Positions 1 to 7,906 of a stretch of DNA of 64,000 bases are shown here, piece after piece. Below the pieces are notes generated by a model. That model saw only the letters and a list, made by a program, of their open reading frames with translations. It was not told the origin of the DNA and searched no databases. How positions within the stretch are numbered: position 1 is the stretch's first letter; each line of letters starts with the position of its first letter. Location: NCBI GenBank assembly GCA_041879415.1, contig CP090853.1:1-64000 (forward strand), written 5' to 3'. The position numbers were made by a program, and so were the translations under genes. This DNA comes from Vibrio chagasii (GTDB taxonomy: Bacteria; Pseudomonadota; Gammaproteobacteria; Enterobacterales; Vibrionaceae).

Positions 1-39
1 CTCTTCGTTGTGACTTGCGTCACTTCGTAAGAGGCGGCC

Positions 40-67
40 ATTCTAGCGACTTAATTCTCAGTGTCAA
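40..67 (-). promoter_or_regulatory. rrn P2-like promoter
   Basis: On the minus strand a perfect TTGACA (62-67) lies 16 bases from TAGAAT (40-45), again followed by a GC-rich stretch GGCCGCCTC. It sits about 150 bases downstream of the P1-like promoter, matching the tandem P1/P2 layout of rRNA operons. Just downstream, positions 1-33 form an inverted repeat built on GTGAC/GTCAC. The 16S gene itself would be outside the window. Confidence 0.6.
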
Positions 68-189
68 ACACTTATTTTGAATTAATTTCTACTTTCTAAA
101 AGTAGGAGTGAATTATCACTCAAAGCTAGTTGCCTTCACTAACATTCTTCGCTGAAGCCTTGTGGCGTCTGCCGTGTCAGTGAGGCGGC

Positions 190-217
190 ATTATAGAGAC
201 GCCGCTCATATTGGCAA
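190..217 (-). promoter_or_regulatory. rrn P1-like promoter
   Basis: Read on the minus strand, a TTGCCA -35 box (212-217) lies 16 bases from a perfect TATAAT -10 box (190-195), followed by a GC-rich discriminator GCCGCCTC. AT-rich sequence with A/T tracts around 226-246 lies just upstream and could act as an UP element. GC-rich discriminators after a strong -10 are typical of stringently controlled rRNA and tRNA promoters. No open reading frame lies between this promoter and the window edge, so a leftward stable-RNA operon is the likely target; that is inference. Confidence 0.6.
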
Positions 218-336
218 GCATTAAATGCATTTTTTATTGAAAAAAGAGGTTAAGCGAAGACATTTCAACCAAGAGCTTATTTGTACCACTTTAAGCCCAA
301 CTTTCGAACAAATTACTCACAACACCCTGTGGATAA

Positions 337-1590
337 CTACTCACCACTATCAAAGAAGTAAGACAATCGAGACCTAGGATTTAGATACTCTCTCACTTGT
401 TCAGGCAGTTTGTTGGGATTAACCGCATTAACTATCTTTATATCTTTAGCAAGCAGGTCGATTACCGGTGCTTGTGTTCTTGGCACGCTAGGGTCATAGG
501 TCAACACATTAGGATAAAGCATATGCTTGGCATTTACCGAAATCACAATACCAATTGAATCATTGGAAAGCTGGACCACTGTTCCTGGCGGGTACACTCC
601 CATAAACTTAACCAATAGACTTAAGTTGTCTTGGCTATATAGGTGTTTGCAGTTCTTATATAAGTGGGAAAGCGATAAATAAGGGATCATTGGCTGTGAC
701 TGTGTTTTGCCATGGCACAAGTTATCGAATGCATTGGCCACCGCCACTATCTTGGCAAACTCATCAATCTCTTCTTCCTTTAAACCTTCTGGGTAACCAG
801 AACCATCATTCATCTCATGATGCTGAGCAATTACCTTTTTAGCTGTTTCAGGAAAATCATCTATTGCAGAAACGATATCTGCACCATACTTAGTATGGAG
901 CTTTAAGTAGTTCTCTTCTGGCACCGTCAATGCGCTCTGCTTTCTTAATATAGCTACAGGTATTTTGATTTTGCCCACGTCATGGAATAACGCAGCAAAA
1001 GAGAGATCTTTCAGTTGTTGTGTGTTGTAGCCTTTGGCCTTGCCGATCATCATGGCAACAACAGCAACATTTAATGTGTGGAAGTAGATATCTTCAAAGT
1101 CAGCTTTACCATTCATCAGATGAAGTGTGACGTTATCATCACATACTAATGTTTCGACGATATCATCAACGAGGGATTTCACCTCTCCTACCGCATCTAA
1201 AGGACGATTGCGAATTTTGGTCATGACTGAACGCATTCGAGCAAGTGAACGCTCAAACTCTTTCTCACAATTACTCACTCTGCGTCGGTAAGAACTTAAA
1301 GTTTCAATGCGATCATGCTTTTCTTTCCACATTTTTTCAGCTTCAAGACTAACCTGATTGTCATCACCTGATTCCAACTCAACCACATGGTTAACTGGCA
1401 AAGGTGAAGTATCACTTTGATTAAGGTTTATATAGACGTGTTTGATACCAAGATGTCGAATGATCTTAACCTGAGCATCGTCTTTTATTTTAAAGCTATT
1501 GAATAGAAACGGGTGTTCATTCCACTTGACGGGAAGTCGTATATGTAGACCGGGCTGAATGCGATCTACGGTAATTTTTATGCTGCCCAT
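337..1590 (-). CDS. HD-GYP domain protein, probable c-di-GMP phosphodiesterase
   Basis: The 417-residue protein starts with a DUF3391-like region (about 1-130) and continues into an HD-GYP domain. The HD pair is at residues 203-204 in LFHDVGKIKIP, and HH 257-258 followed by GSGYP puts the GYP triad at 265-267. These are the metal-binding and signature residues of enzymes that hydrolyse cyclic di-GMP, so an active phosphodiesterase that lowers c-di-GMP and affects motility or biofilm is likely. No membrane segment or signal peptide is visible, so it should be cytoplasmic. It is a single-gene unit pointing toward the rrn-type promoters at the window edge. No clear terminator was seen after it. 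Confidence 0.88.
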   Translation of the reverse strand: MGSIKITVDRIQPGLHIRLPVKWNEHPFLFNSFKIKDDAQVKIIRHLGIKHVYINLNQSDTSPLPVNHVVELESGDDNQVSLEAEKMWKEKHDRIETLSSYRRRVSNCEKEFERSLARMRSVMTKIRNRPLDAVGEVKSLVDDIVETLVCDDNVTLHLMNGKADFEDIYFHTLNVAVVAMMIGKAKGYNTQQLKDLSFAALFHDVGKIKIPVAILRKQSALTVPEENYLKLHTKYGADIVSAIDDFPETAKKVIAQHHEMNDGSGYPEGLKEEEIDEFAKIVAVANAFDNLCHGKTQSQPMIPYLSLSHLYKNCKHLYSQDNLSLLVKFMGVYPPGTVVQLSNDSIGIVISVNAKHMLYPNVLTYDPSVPRTQAPVIDLLAKDIKIVNAVNPNKLPEQVREYLNPRSRLSYFFDSGE

Positions 1591-1673
1591 TTTTATATAT
1601 AACGTTGATTAATAATCTCTATTTATAATTCTAATAAAACCAAGCAGCAATTTCACCATCCTATTTCACAGGT

Positions 1674-2081
1674 TCAGTTTAAAGAATCGCAATGCACCAT
1701 CCATCTTATACCGAACTTATCTTCAACTTTGCCAAACCTAGCCCCCCAAAACGTGTCTGCAAGTGGCGTCATAATTCGCCCGCCCTGAGTTAGTTTTTCA
1801 AAGATCTGTTCTTGGGTCGCGGTATCATCTGTAACAAGAGAAAGTGCAAGGTTGTTCCCTTCAAGTTCTTTAGCTTTAACCCCATCAGACATCATCAGCT
1901 TCATACCAAAGGCTTCGAATTCAGCATGCATAACCCAATCAGGCTTCGCCCCCTCTATTACCTGTGGAGCATCACTAAAGAGTTGTTTCGATAAGACCAC
2001 TCCACCAAAGCATCTATGATAAAAATCCAACGCCTCGCTACAACGACCATCGAAAAATAAGTAAGGGGTTACTGTCAGCAT
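1674..2081 (-). CDS. VOC family (PhnB-like) protein
   Basis: The protein begins MLTVTPYLFFDGRCSEALDF and has the short beta-alpha-beta repeats of the glyoxalase/bleomycin-resistance (VOC) fold, PhnB/YjdN-like branch. I place the start at 2081 because GAGGAG lies just upstream of this ATG; a longer frame would begin at 2117. The length is 135 residues. The PhnB-like branch is common and mostly uncharacterised, often annotated as 3-demethylubiquinone methyltransferase-like, which is not evidence of that activity. The substrate cannot be told from sequence. It stands alone between the HD-GYP gene and the tRNA-Leu region. Confidence 0.75.
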   Translation of the reverse strand: MLTVTPYLFFDGRCSEALDFYHRCFGGVVLSKQLFSDAPQVIEGAKPDWVMHAEFEAFGMKLMMSDGVKAKELEGNNLALSLVTDDTATQEQIFEKLTQGGRIMTPLADTFWGARFGKVEDKFGIRWMVHCDSLN

Positions 2082-2245
2082 ATCTTTCTCCTCTATTGCT
2101 ACTTTAAACATAGACAATAGAAGTGAGAATTACAGGTAACAGGCTGATTTAAGATAATTAATTTATTGAAGGTTATTAACACGATGGGAATCAATGAGAT
2201 TTATGAGTGAAACATCAAGATTTAACTGATTCGTAGCTTGCACTC

Positions 2246-2316
2246 AAGCCGACACGCTGGATTTCAAATTCACAAACGCCCAAAACGACGAAAGGTCGCT
2301 ATAAAAGCGACCTTTC
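2246..2316 (-). repeat. Direct repeat copy 2 (spacer plus terminator of a tRNA-Leu unit)
   Basis: This stretch nearly matches 2475-2545, offset by 229 bases. It holds the conserved spacer (AAGCCGACACGCTGG onward) and the hairpin AAAGGTCGCT/AGCGACCTTT at 2291-2315. Reading the minus strand, it follows a decayed tRNA-Leu-like sequence just as copy 1 follows the intact tRNA. It looks like the downstream part of a duplicated tRNA-terminator unit. Confidence 0.7.
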
Positions 2317-2319
2317 TTT

Positions 2320-2400
2320 ATATGACACCGGTTTAGGCGGACTGATTGGACAAACATTCCTGCCGCTAGCACGAAGGCAACGCTTTCCGAACTCCAGACA
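2320..2400 (-). pseudogene. Decayed tRNA-Leu-like sequence
   Basis: On the plus strand this stretch contains GACACCGGTTTAGGCGGACT and CGAAGGCAACG. Both align with the 3' acceptor/T-arm and variable-arm parts of the intact tRNA-Leu at 2552-2636, but the T loop, anticodon stem and 5' end are no longer recognisable. It sits before a copy of the same terminator hairpin. It reads as a degenerated tandem duplicate of the tRNA gene and is unlikely to give a functional tRNA. Confidence 0.55.
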
Positions 2401-2404
2401 CAAC

Positions 2405-2431
2405 AAAGCCCCAACTTTCGTTGAGGCTCTA
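2405..2431 (-). terminator. Rho-independent terminator-like hairpin
   Basis: On the minus strand AGCCTCAAC, a GAAA loop and GTTGGGGCT form a nine-base-pair stem with one mismatch, followed by TTTGTTG. It lies between a tRNA 3'-end fragment (2440-2460) and the decayed tRNA copy, so it probably ended a former second tRNA unit. Confidence 0.5.
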
Positions 2432-2439
2432 TCTTAAAA

Positions 2440-2460
2440 TGGTACCGGTAGGTGACTTGA
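2440..2460 (-). pseudogene. Fragment of a tRNA-Leu 3' end
   Basis: TGGTACCGGTAGG on the plus strand is identical to the CCA end and acceptor strand of the intact tRNA-Leu. The rest of the gene is not recognisable. It is a remnant left by rearrangement within the tRNA-Leu tandem region. Confidence 0.5.
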
Positions 2461-2474
2461 CTGGGCTTGCATCC

Positions 2475-2545
2475 AAGCCGACACGCTGGATATTAAATTC
2501 ACAAACGCCTAAAACGACGAAAGGTCGCTATAAAAGCGACCTTTC
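2475..2545 (-). repeat. Direct repeat copy 1 (spacer plus tRNA terminator)
   Basis: This copy lies directly downstream of the intact tRNA-Leu on the minus strand. It matches 2246-2316 with only a few substitutions. Confidence 0.7.
2511..2544 (-). terminator. Terminator of tRNA-Leu
   Basis: AAAGGTCGCT (2520-2529) and AGCGACCTTT (2535-2544) form a perfect ten-base-pair stem. On the minus strand it is followed by CGTCGTTTT. It begins eight bases after the CCA end of the tRNA. Confidence 0.75.
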
Positions 2546-2551
2546 TATATA

Positions 2552-2636
2552 TGGTACCGGTAGGCGGACTTGAACCGCCACGCCCGAAGGCAACGGATTT
2601 TGAATCCGTCGTGTATACCAATTTCACCATACCGGC
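2552..2636 (-). tRNA. tRNA-Leu(CAA)
   Basis: Read on the minus strand, the 85-base sequence runs from GCCGGTATGG to TACCGGTACCA with the CCA encoded. The anticodon arm is ACGGA, loop TTCAAAA, TCCGT, giving anticodon CAA, which reads UUG leucine codons. A long variable arm (TTGCCTTCGGGCGTG) marks it as a class II tRNA, and A73 fits leucyl-tRNA synthetase recognition. The first acceptor pair is G1-U72, a wobble. It has its own promoter and terminator. Confidence 0.95.
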
Positions 2637-2669
2637 ATTATCGTGGGCATTGCCCTGTCGATGTTTGGC

Positions 2670-2697
2670 ATTATACGTATGCAAGATGATGTGGCAA
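2670..2697 (-). promoter_or_regulatory. tRNA-Leu promoter
   Basis: On the minus strand TTGCCA (2692-2697) lies 16 bases from TATAAT (2670-2675), about 35 bases before the tRNA 5' end. The same -35 sequence, 16-base spacing and TATAATGCC core appear in the rrn P1-like promoter at 190-217, as expected for co-regulated stable RNA genes. Confidence 0.7.
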
Positions 2698-2830
2698 GTA
2701 TAAAAACTTGAATTCACGTGTGTTTGCCGATAATTTCGCCACTAAGTCATAAGCTGTGCGTCATGTCTCTTTTCACGCTCAGCCTTAAACTATATTCTGA
2801 CGCCTAAATTTTTGAAGAAGTAATAACACC

Positions 2831-3307
2831 ATGACATCTACCAACACATTGCCACCAGCAGGAATGATGCGCCGATTCGGTGCTTTGTTCTATGACGCCC
2901 TTATCGTAATCGCTATTGAAATGATGGCGGCTGGCGTCATTATCGCTTTACTGCATGCGCTTATGGCTCTTGGCATTTTTGACCACAGTGGTTATGCCGA
3001 TGTCAGTGACTTCCTAACCAACCATCCTATCTGGAGCCCGGTTTACACATTTTATCTAGTAGCTGTTTGGGTTTACTTCTTTGTGTTCTTCTGGACTAGA
3101 GCTGGTCAAACTCTGGGAATGAGAGCATGGAAACTTCGCGTTCAAAACAAAGATGGCTCTGCGATTACTGTCACTCAAGCTCTTATTCGCTTAGGAACTT
3201 CTGGTTTTGGTCTAGCCAATCTATGCGTTCCCTTAGATCCTCAAAAACGTGGCTTTCACGATATCTGGGCGAAAACAGAAGTGGTTGTATTACCTCAAGC
3301 GCGATAG
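2831..3307 (+). CDS. RDD family membrane protein
   Basis: The 158-residue protein has the RDD family layout: RRFGALFYD near residues 14-22 with the conserved Arg and Asp, three hydrophobic helices, and the closing RGFHDIWAKT. RDD proteins are small inner membrane proteins of mostly unknown role; some have been linked to ion transport, which cannot be inferred here. It converges with lptG across a shared bidirectional terminator. The link with lptFG and pepA looks positional rather than functional. Confidence 0.82.
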   Translation: MTSTNTLPPAGMMRRFGALFYDALIVIAIEMMAAGVIIALLHALMALGIFDHSGYADVSDFLTNHPIWSPVYTFYLVAVWVYFFVFFWTRAGQTLGMRAWKLRVQNKDGSAITVTQALIRLGTSGFGLANLCVPLDPQKRGFHDIWAKTEVVVLPQAR

Positions 3308-3334
3308 CGTTTCTAAACAGCTTCAACCAAGATC

Positions 3335-3366
3335 AAAAAAGGAAGGCGTTATGCCTTCCTTTTTTA
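3335..3366. terminator. Bidirectional terminator
   Basis: An A tract, GGAAGGC, a five-base loop, GCCTTCC and a T tract form a symmetric terminator. It serves the RDD gene on the plus strand and lptG on the minus strand. Confidence 0.88.
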
Positions 3367-3367
3367 T

Positions 3368-4438
3368 TTATAGTTTCCGCCTCAAGAGCATCACAGCTAT
3401 TCCGAGGAATACCACACTTGGGGCTATTGCACCAAAGGCCGGAGGTATTTGATACACCAAACTCACAGGACCAAAGAACTCACTGGATATATAGAAGGTA
3501 AAACCAGCGATAACACCAGATAGGATCCTTGCCCCCATGGTCACACTACGCAATGGACCAAAGATAAACGACAGTGCCATCAGCATCATCACCGCGATAG
3601 AGATTGGCTGGGTTATCTTTCTCCACAACGCCAGTTCATAACGAGCCGCGTCTTGTTCTGACGCTTTCAGATAAGATACGTAATCATACAAACCACTTAA
3701 TGACAGCTCTTCTGGTTTAACCGTCACGATCGCAAGCTTGTCTGGTGCGAGTGATGTTTTCCAAGTGTATGTTGGCAAATTCTCTTTGGTTATCTGCAGT
3801 TCATTTTCAAACGAAGTGACGACAACATCTTTCATCGTCCAAACGTTGTCTCCAACGTAATCAACCTCTTTAGAATAGATAGCGGTTTTCAAAGCCTTAT
3901 TTTCATCAAAGCGCCACATGTTCATGCCATATAGCTTGTCATCGTCAATTTTGACAATAAAGATGAAATCATTGGCATCACGAGCCCAGACACCGCTTTG
4001 AGTGGAGATGATATTCCCCCCTGCAATCGATATGGTTCTTAAGTCACGAGCCATCTTTTGTGCTTGAGGTGCCCCCCACTGCCCTAATAGCGTCACCACT
4101 ATCATTAATGGAATCGCAGTCTTAAGTACCGACAAACCGATATCTAACTTAGAGAAACCCGCCGCCTGCATTACTACTAACTCAGAGCTCGCCGCAAGCA
4201 TACCCAATCCGATCAATGCACCAAGCAAGGCTGCCATTGGGAAGAACATTTCGATATCTCGCGGGATACTTAACAAAACAAAGTACAGAGCTTGAAGCAG
4301 ATCGTAGGTACCGCGACCCACTTTTCTCAGCTGCTCTACATACTTGATAATCCCTGAGAGGCCAACAAACGTCACCAATACCAGTGACGTGGTTGCGATG
4401 ATGGTTCTGCCTATATATAAATCGAGAATCTTAAACAC
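3368..4438 (-). CDS. lptG: LPS export permease LptG
   Basis: The 356-residue YjgP/YjgQ-type permease has hydrophobic helices at both ends flanking a large periplasmic region (roughly 100-265). With LptF it forms the transmembrane part of the LptB2FG ABC transporter that extracts LPS from the inner membrane and passes it to LptC-LptA. The start is GTG at 4438, three bases after the lptF stop, showing operon coupling. LptG rather than LptF is assigned from the order lptF-lptG and from FKILDLYIGRTI at the N-terminus. The partner genes lptC, lptA and lptB lie 24-25 kb away in this window. Confidence 0.94.
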   Translation of the reverse strand: MFKILDLYIGRTIIATTSLVLVTFVGLSGIIKYVEQLRKVGRGTYDLLQALYFVLLSIPRDIEMFFPMAALLGALIGLGMLAASSELVVMQAAGFSKLDIGLSVLKTAIPLMIVVTLLGQWGAPQAQKMARDLRTISIAGGNIISTQSGVWARDANDFIFIVKIDDDKLYGMNMWRFDENKALKTAIYSKEVDYVGDNVWTMKDVVVTSFENELQITKENLPTYTWKTSLAPDKLAIVTVKPEELSLSGLYDYVSYLKASEQDAARYELALWRKITQPISIAVMMLMALSFIFGPLRSVTMGARILSGVIAGFTFYISSEFFGPVSLVYQIPPAFGAIAPSVVFLGIAVMLLRRKL

Positions 4439-4441
4439 GGC

Positions 4442-5542
4442 TTAAGCCAACCTCTTATTCTTGAATTTTTCTTTCAAACGCCTTACCGGCACGCTATCCA
4501 TAAAGTTTGCACCAATCGCGACAATTAACAACAACGCATTGATTGGCCACATGCCGACTACTGCAGGGATACTGCCCTCTTCTATTGCTGATTTAGTTGC
4601 ACTGATTGCCAAGAAGTAGGTCAGGTAAATCAAAATTGCAGGACCAATCTTAGCGAAGCGTCCCTGTCTTGGGTTTACCGCCGAGAGTGGCACAACAAGC
4701 ATGGTCAACAATGGAATACAGAGTACCAATGAAATTCGCCATTGCAATTCAGCTTTTGCGCTGTTGTTTGGATTACCGACAAGATCAAGTGTTGGAATCG
4801 CTTCCCAATCACGACCTTTCTTCTCAACTTCTCGCTGACCAATCAAGCCTTCATACTCTTCGAAGTGTGTCACCATATAATCAAGACGAGTTGGAACACC
4901 TTCATGACGAGTACCATCGTACATCACGATAACTTGGCGACCGTCACTGAGCTCTTTTACATCACCCGATTTCGAGTACATCACACTTGGAAGCACTGAA
5001 TCACGCGGACGCATTTGAGCAACGAACACGTTTTCTAGCTTATTACCGTCGATATCATCGATGAACACCACAGACGAACCATCTGGCGTTCCTTCAAACT
5101 TACCCTTTGGTAGCAAATCAACACTGTTCTCTGCTGCCACTTCTTCATACATCTGTTCAACCTTGTCTTGCGACCAAGGGGACAACCAGAATGAGTTAAA
5201 AGCGGCAACCGATGCGGTAATCAAAGCTAAGTACAGTGCCGATTGAATCAGGAATTTGTTACCGATACCGGTCGCGTTCATGACCACTATTTCACTTTCA
5301 GCGTAAAGACGACCAAAAGTGAGCAAAATACCAATATAGATACTGAGCGGAAGCATCAATAAGCCCATCGCAGGCATATTAAGGCTAACGATCGACAAGA
5401 TTAGACTCGCAGGGATAGCACCATCAGAGGCGTCCGCTAACACACTGATGAATTTTTGGCTGAGAAACACGAGAAAGAGAACAAAAAAGATCGCAAATTG
5501 GCTCTTGATTGTCTCGCGGATCAAATATCTAACAATAATCAC
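4442..5542 (-). CDS. lptF: LPS export permease LptF
   Basis: The protein matches the YjgP/YjgQ family, with MIIVRYLIRETIKSQF at its N-terminus, membrane helices at both ends and a periplasmic beta-rich region between. I place the start at a GTG at 5542 (366 residues), because family members start MIIxRYL; a TTG at 5548 would add two residues. It is the first gene of lptFG and is divergent from pepA, with about 190 bases of shared promoter region. In the LptB2FG complex it powers LPS extraction. Confidence 0.93.
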   Translation of the reverse strand: MIIVRYLIRETIKSQFAIFFVLFLVFLSQKFISVLADASDGAIPASLILSIVSLNMPAMGLLMLPLSIYIGILLTFGRLYAESEIVVMNATGIGNKFLIQSALYLALITASVAAFNSFWLSPWSQDKVEQMYEEVAAENSVDLLPKGKFEGTPDGSSVVFIDDIDGNKLENVFVAQMRPRDSVLPSVMYSKSGDVKELSDGRQVIVMYDGTRHEGVPTRLDYMVTHFEEYEGLIGQREVEKKGRDWEAIPTLDLVGNPNNSAKAELQWRISLVLCIPLLTMLVVPLSAVNPRQGRFAKIGPAILIYLTYFLAISATKSAIEEGSIPAVVGMWPINALLLIVAIGANFMDSVPVRRLKEKFKNKRLA

Positions 5543-5734
5543 GCTCAAATTACCTATACAAAACTTGTTTTTTTGATTGAATCACTATAATTTCCCGTTG
5601 AACCTTTTATTTTTTTAAATTTTTAGCTAAGTGTTAGCGTTCTTCTTTAAGGTTAGTTCCATTATAGGATCCAACAAGTAAGAACTCATTATCTAACATT
5701 TAGTTCGATTTGTCTTCAGGATGTAGGAGTACGC

Positions 5735-7255
5735 ATGGAGTTCAGTGTAAAAAGTGGCAGCCCAGAGAAACAACGCAGCGCATGTATCGTTGTCGGTGTA
5801 TTCGAACCGCGCCGCCTTTCTCCAGTAGCCGAGCAATTAGATAAGATTAGCGATGGCTACATTAGTTCACTGCTTCGTCGCGGTGACCTAGAGGGTAAAC
5901 CTGGCCAGATGCTACTACTGCATCAAGTACCTGGTGTACTTTCAGAACGTGTTCTACTTGTAGGCTGTGGTAAAGAGCGTGAGCTAGGCGAACGCCAATA
6001 CAAAGAAATTATTCAGAAAACCATCAGCACACTAAACGAAACAGGTTCTATGGAAGCAGTATGTTTCCTAACAGAGCTGCACGTTAAAGGCCGCGATACT
6101 TACTGGAAAGTTCGTCAAGCGGTAGAAGCGACTAAAGATGGTCTATACACATTTGACCAATTCAAGAGCAACAAGCCAGAGACTCGTCGCCCACTACGTA
6201 AATTGGTATTCAACGTACCAACACGTCGTGAGCTGAGCCTAGGTGAAAAAGCGATTGCTCACGGTCTTGCTATTGCTTCAGGTGTGAAAGCATCTAAAGA
6301 CCTTGGCAACATGCCACCAAACATCGCTAACCCAGCATACCTTGCATCTCAAGCTCGTCGCCTAGCTGACGACTTCGAAACCGTAACGACTAAGATCATC
6401 GGTGAAGAAGAGATGGAAAAACTGGGCATGACCTCTTACCTAGCGGTTGGTCGTGGTTCAAAGAACGAATCTATGATGTCTATCATGGAGTACAAGGGCG
6501 CACCAGATTCTGATGCAAAACCGATTGTACTTGTTGGTAAAGGCCTAACTTTCGATTCAGGCGGTATCTCACTTAAGCCTGGCGAAGGTATGGATGAGAT
6601 GAAGTACGACATGTGTGGTGCTGCGTCAGTATTCGGTACAATGAAAGCGCTAGCTAAATTGAACCTGCCAATCAACGTTGTTGGTATTCTTGCTGGTTGT
6701 GAAAACATGCCAGGTAGCAATGCTTACCGCCCAGGTGACATCCTAACGACGATGTCAGGCCAAACAGTTGAAGTGTTAAACACTGATGCTGAAGGTCGCT
6801 TGGTTCTTTGTGATGCGCTAACTTACGTTGAGCGTTTCGAACCAGATTGCGTGGTTGATGTTGCAACACTAACTGGCGCGTGTGTTATTGCTCTAGGTCA
6901 CCACATCAGTGGCGTTCTATCAAACCACAACCCACTGTCTCACGAACTTGTGAATGCTTCTGAGCAAGCAAGTGACCGTGCATGGCGTCTACCAATGGCA
7001 GACGAGTACCATGAGCAGCTAAACAGCCCATTCGCAGATATGGCAAACATCGGCGGCCGCCCAGGCGGTACTATCACTGCTGGTTGCTTCCTGTCTAAGT
7101 TCACTAAGAAATATCACTGGGCTCACCTAGATATCGCAGGTACAGCTTGGAAATCTGGCGCAGCAAAAGGCTCGACAGGTCGTCCTGTCTCAATGCTAGT
7201 CCAATTCTTATTGAACCGCAGCGGCCAAGAGACTGAAGAGCAATCTTCAAAATAG
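5735..7255 (+). CDS. pepA: Leucyl aminopeptidase A (M17)
   Basis: The 506-residue protein is a full-length M17 leucine aminopeptidase. Metal and catalytic residues are visible: K269 and D274 in GKGLTFDSGG, K281, D292, then D351, E353 and R355 in NTDAEGR. It removes N-terminal residues from peptides in the cytosol. In E. coli PepA is also a DNA-binding protein acting in Xer recombination and in control of carAB; whether that holds here is unknown. TAGGAGT precedes the ATG. A terminator follows at once, so it is transcribed separately from holC. Confidence 0.96.
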   Translation: MEFSVKSGSPEKQRSACIVVGVFEPRRLSPVAEQLDKISDGYISSLLRRGDLEGKPGQMLLLHQVPGVLSERVLLVGCGKERELGERQYKEIIQKTISTLNETGSMEAVCFLTELHVKGRDTYWKVRQAVEATKDGLYTFDQFKSNKPETRRPLRKLVFNVPTRRELSLGEKAIAHGLAIASGVKASKDLGNMPPNIANPAYLASQARRLADDFETVTTKIIGEEEMEKLGMTSYLAVGRGSKNESMMSIMEYKGAPDSDAKPIVLVGKGLTFDSGGISLKPGEGMDEMKYDMCGAASVFGTMKALAKLNLPINVVGILAGCENMPGSNAYRPGDILTTMSGQTVEVLNTDAEGRLVLCDALTYVERFEPDCVVDVATLTGACVIALGHHISGVLSNHNPLSHELVNASEQASDRAWRLPMADEYHEQLNSPFADMANIGGRPGGTITAGCFLSKFTKKYHWAHLDIAGTAWKSGAAKGSTGRPVSMLVQFLLNRSGQETEEQSSK

Positions 7256-7256
7256 T

Positions 7257-7281
7257 AAAAAGGGCCTACGGGCCCTTTTTT
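7257..7281 (+). terminator. pepA terminator
   Basis: AAAAAGGGCC, loop TACG and GGCCCTTTTT form a perfect stem with a T tract right after the pepA stop codon. Confidence 0.88.
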
Positions 7282-7354
7282 AATAAGCGCTATTTGTTAG
7301 GGTCTATTGACCAAGTAAGATAAATAGCCGCGATTTTCAGTTCGAGTATTAAGT

Positions 7355-7804
7355 ATGCAAACAGCTACGTTTTACATAGTTTCATCAGACAGCCCACAAG
7401 CGAGTGAAGAAGGTTTCGCTAACTATGTACTGTTTCTTGCTCAGCACTTTGCAAAACAAGGCGCTAAACTTTATCTCAACTGTAATGACAAAGCCCATGC
7501 CGAGCGTATCGCAGAAGTTTTCTGGCAAGTCGAGCCCAGTGAATTTATTGCACATAACTTGGTTGGCGAAGGCCCGAAGTATTCAACCAACATTGAGATT
7601 GGCTACCAAGGTGTTAAGCACAATTGGAATCGTCAGCTAGTAATTAATCTGGCCGATAATCATACAACCTTTGCGAACGCCTTTGCTCAGGTGATAGACT
7701 TCGTCCCTTGCGAAGAAAAAGCTAAGCAACTCGCTCGAGAAAGGTATAAAATTTACCGTCAGGCTGGATATCAGCTGCAAACTATCGAGATTCAACATCC
7801 ATAG
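7355..7804 (+). CDS. holC: DNA polymerase III chi subunit
   Basis: The 149-residue protein has the HolC fold and length, beginning MQTATFYIVSSD. Chi binds psi (HolD) in the clamp loader and contacts the C-terminal tail of single-strand binding protein, linking the replisome to SSB-coated DNA. It sits between pepA and valS, the same order as in E. coli, which supports the call. A large inverted repeat follows the gene before valS. Confidence 0.9.
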   Translation: MQTATFYIVSSDSPQASEEGFANYVLFLAQHFAKQGAKLYLNCNDKAHAERIAEVFWQVEPSEFIAHNLVGEGPKYSTNIEIGYQGVKHNWNRQLVINLADNHTTFANAFAQVIDFVPCEEKAKQLARERYKIYRQAGYQLQTIEIQHP

Positions 7805-7869
7805 TCAAACCTCATAGATAAAGCTATCTTTGAATTTAGATTCAAGAAGCTTCACTTATGAAGTTTGAC
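7804..7869 (+). promoter_or_regulatory. Long nested stem-loop ahead of valS
   Basis: GTCAAACCTCATA (7804-7816) pairs with TATGAAGTTTGAC (7857-7869), 12 of 13 Watson-Crick plus one wobble. Inside are AAGCT/AGCTT (7821-7825 with 7848-7852) and TTGAAT/ATTCAA (7830-7835 with 7840-7845) around loop TTAG. It ends 37 bases before the valS start and has no T tract, so it does not look like a simple terminator. A 5' leader or processing structure is possible. Confidence 0.55.
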
Positions 7870-7906
7870 CACGATTAACTATTCACAGTATCCGTTTAAG
7901 AGCACT

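Noticed and set aside
2499..2717. 72-codon minus-strand frame over the tRNA-Leu
   Set aside because: It is a chance frame through the tRNA, its promoter and its terminator.
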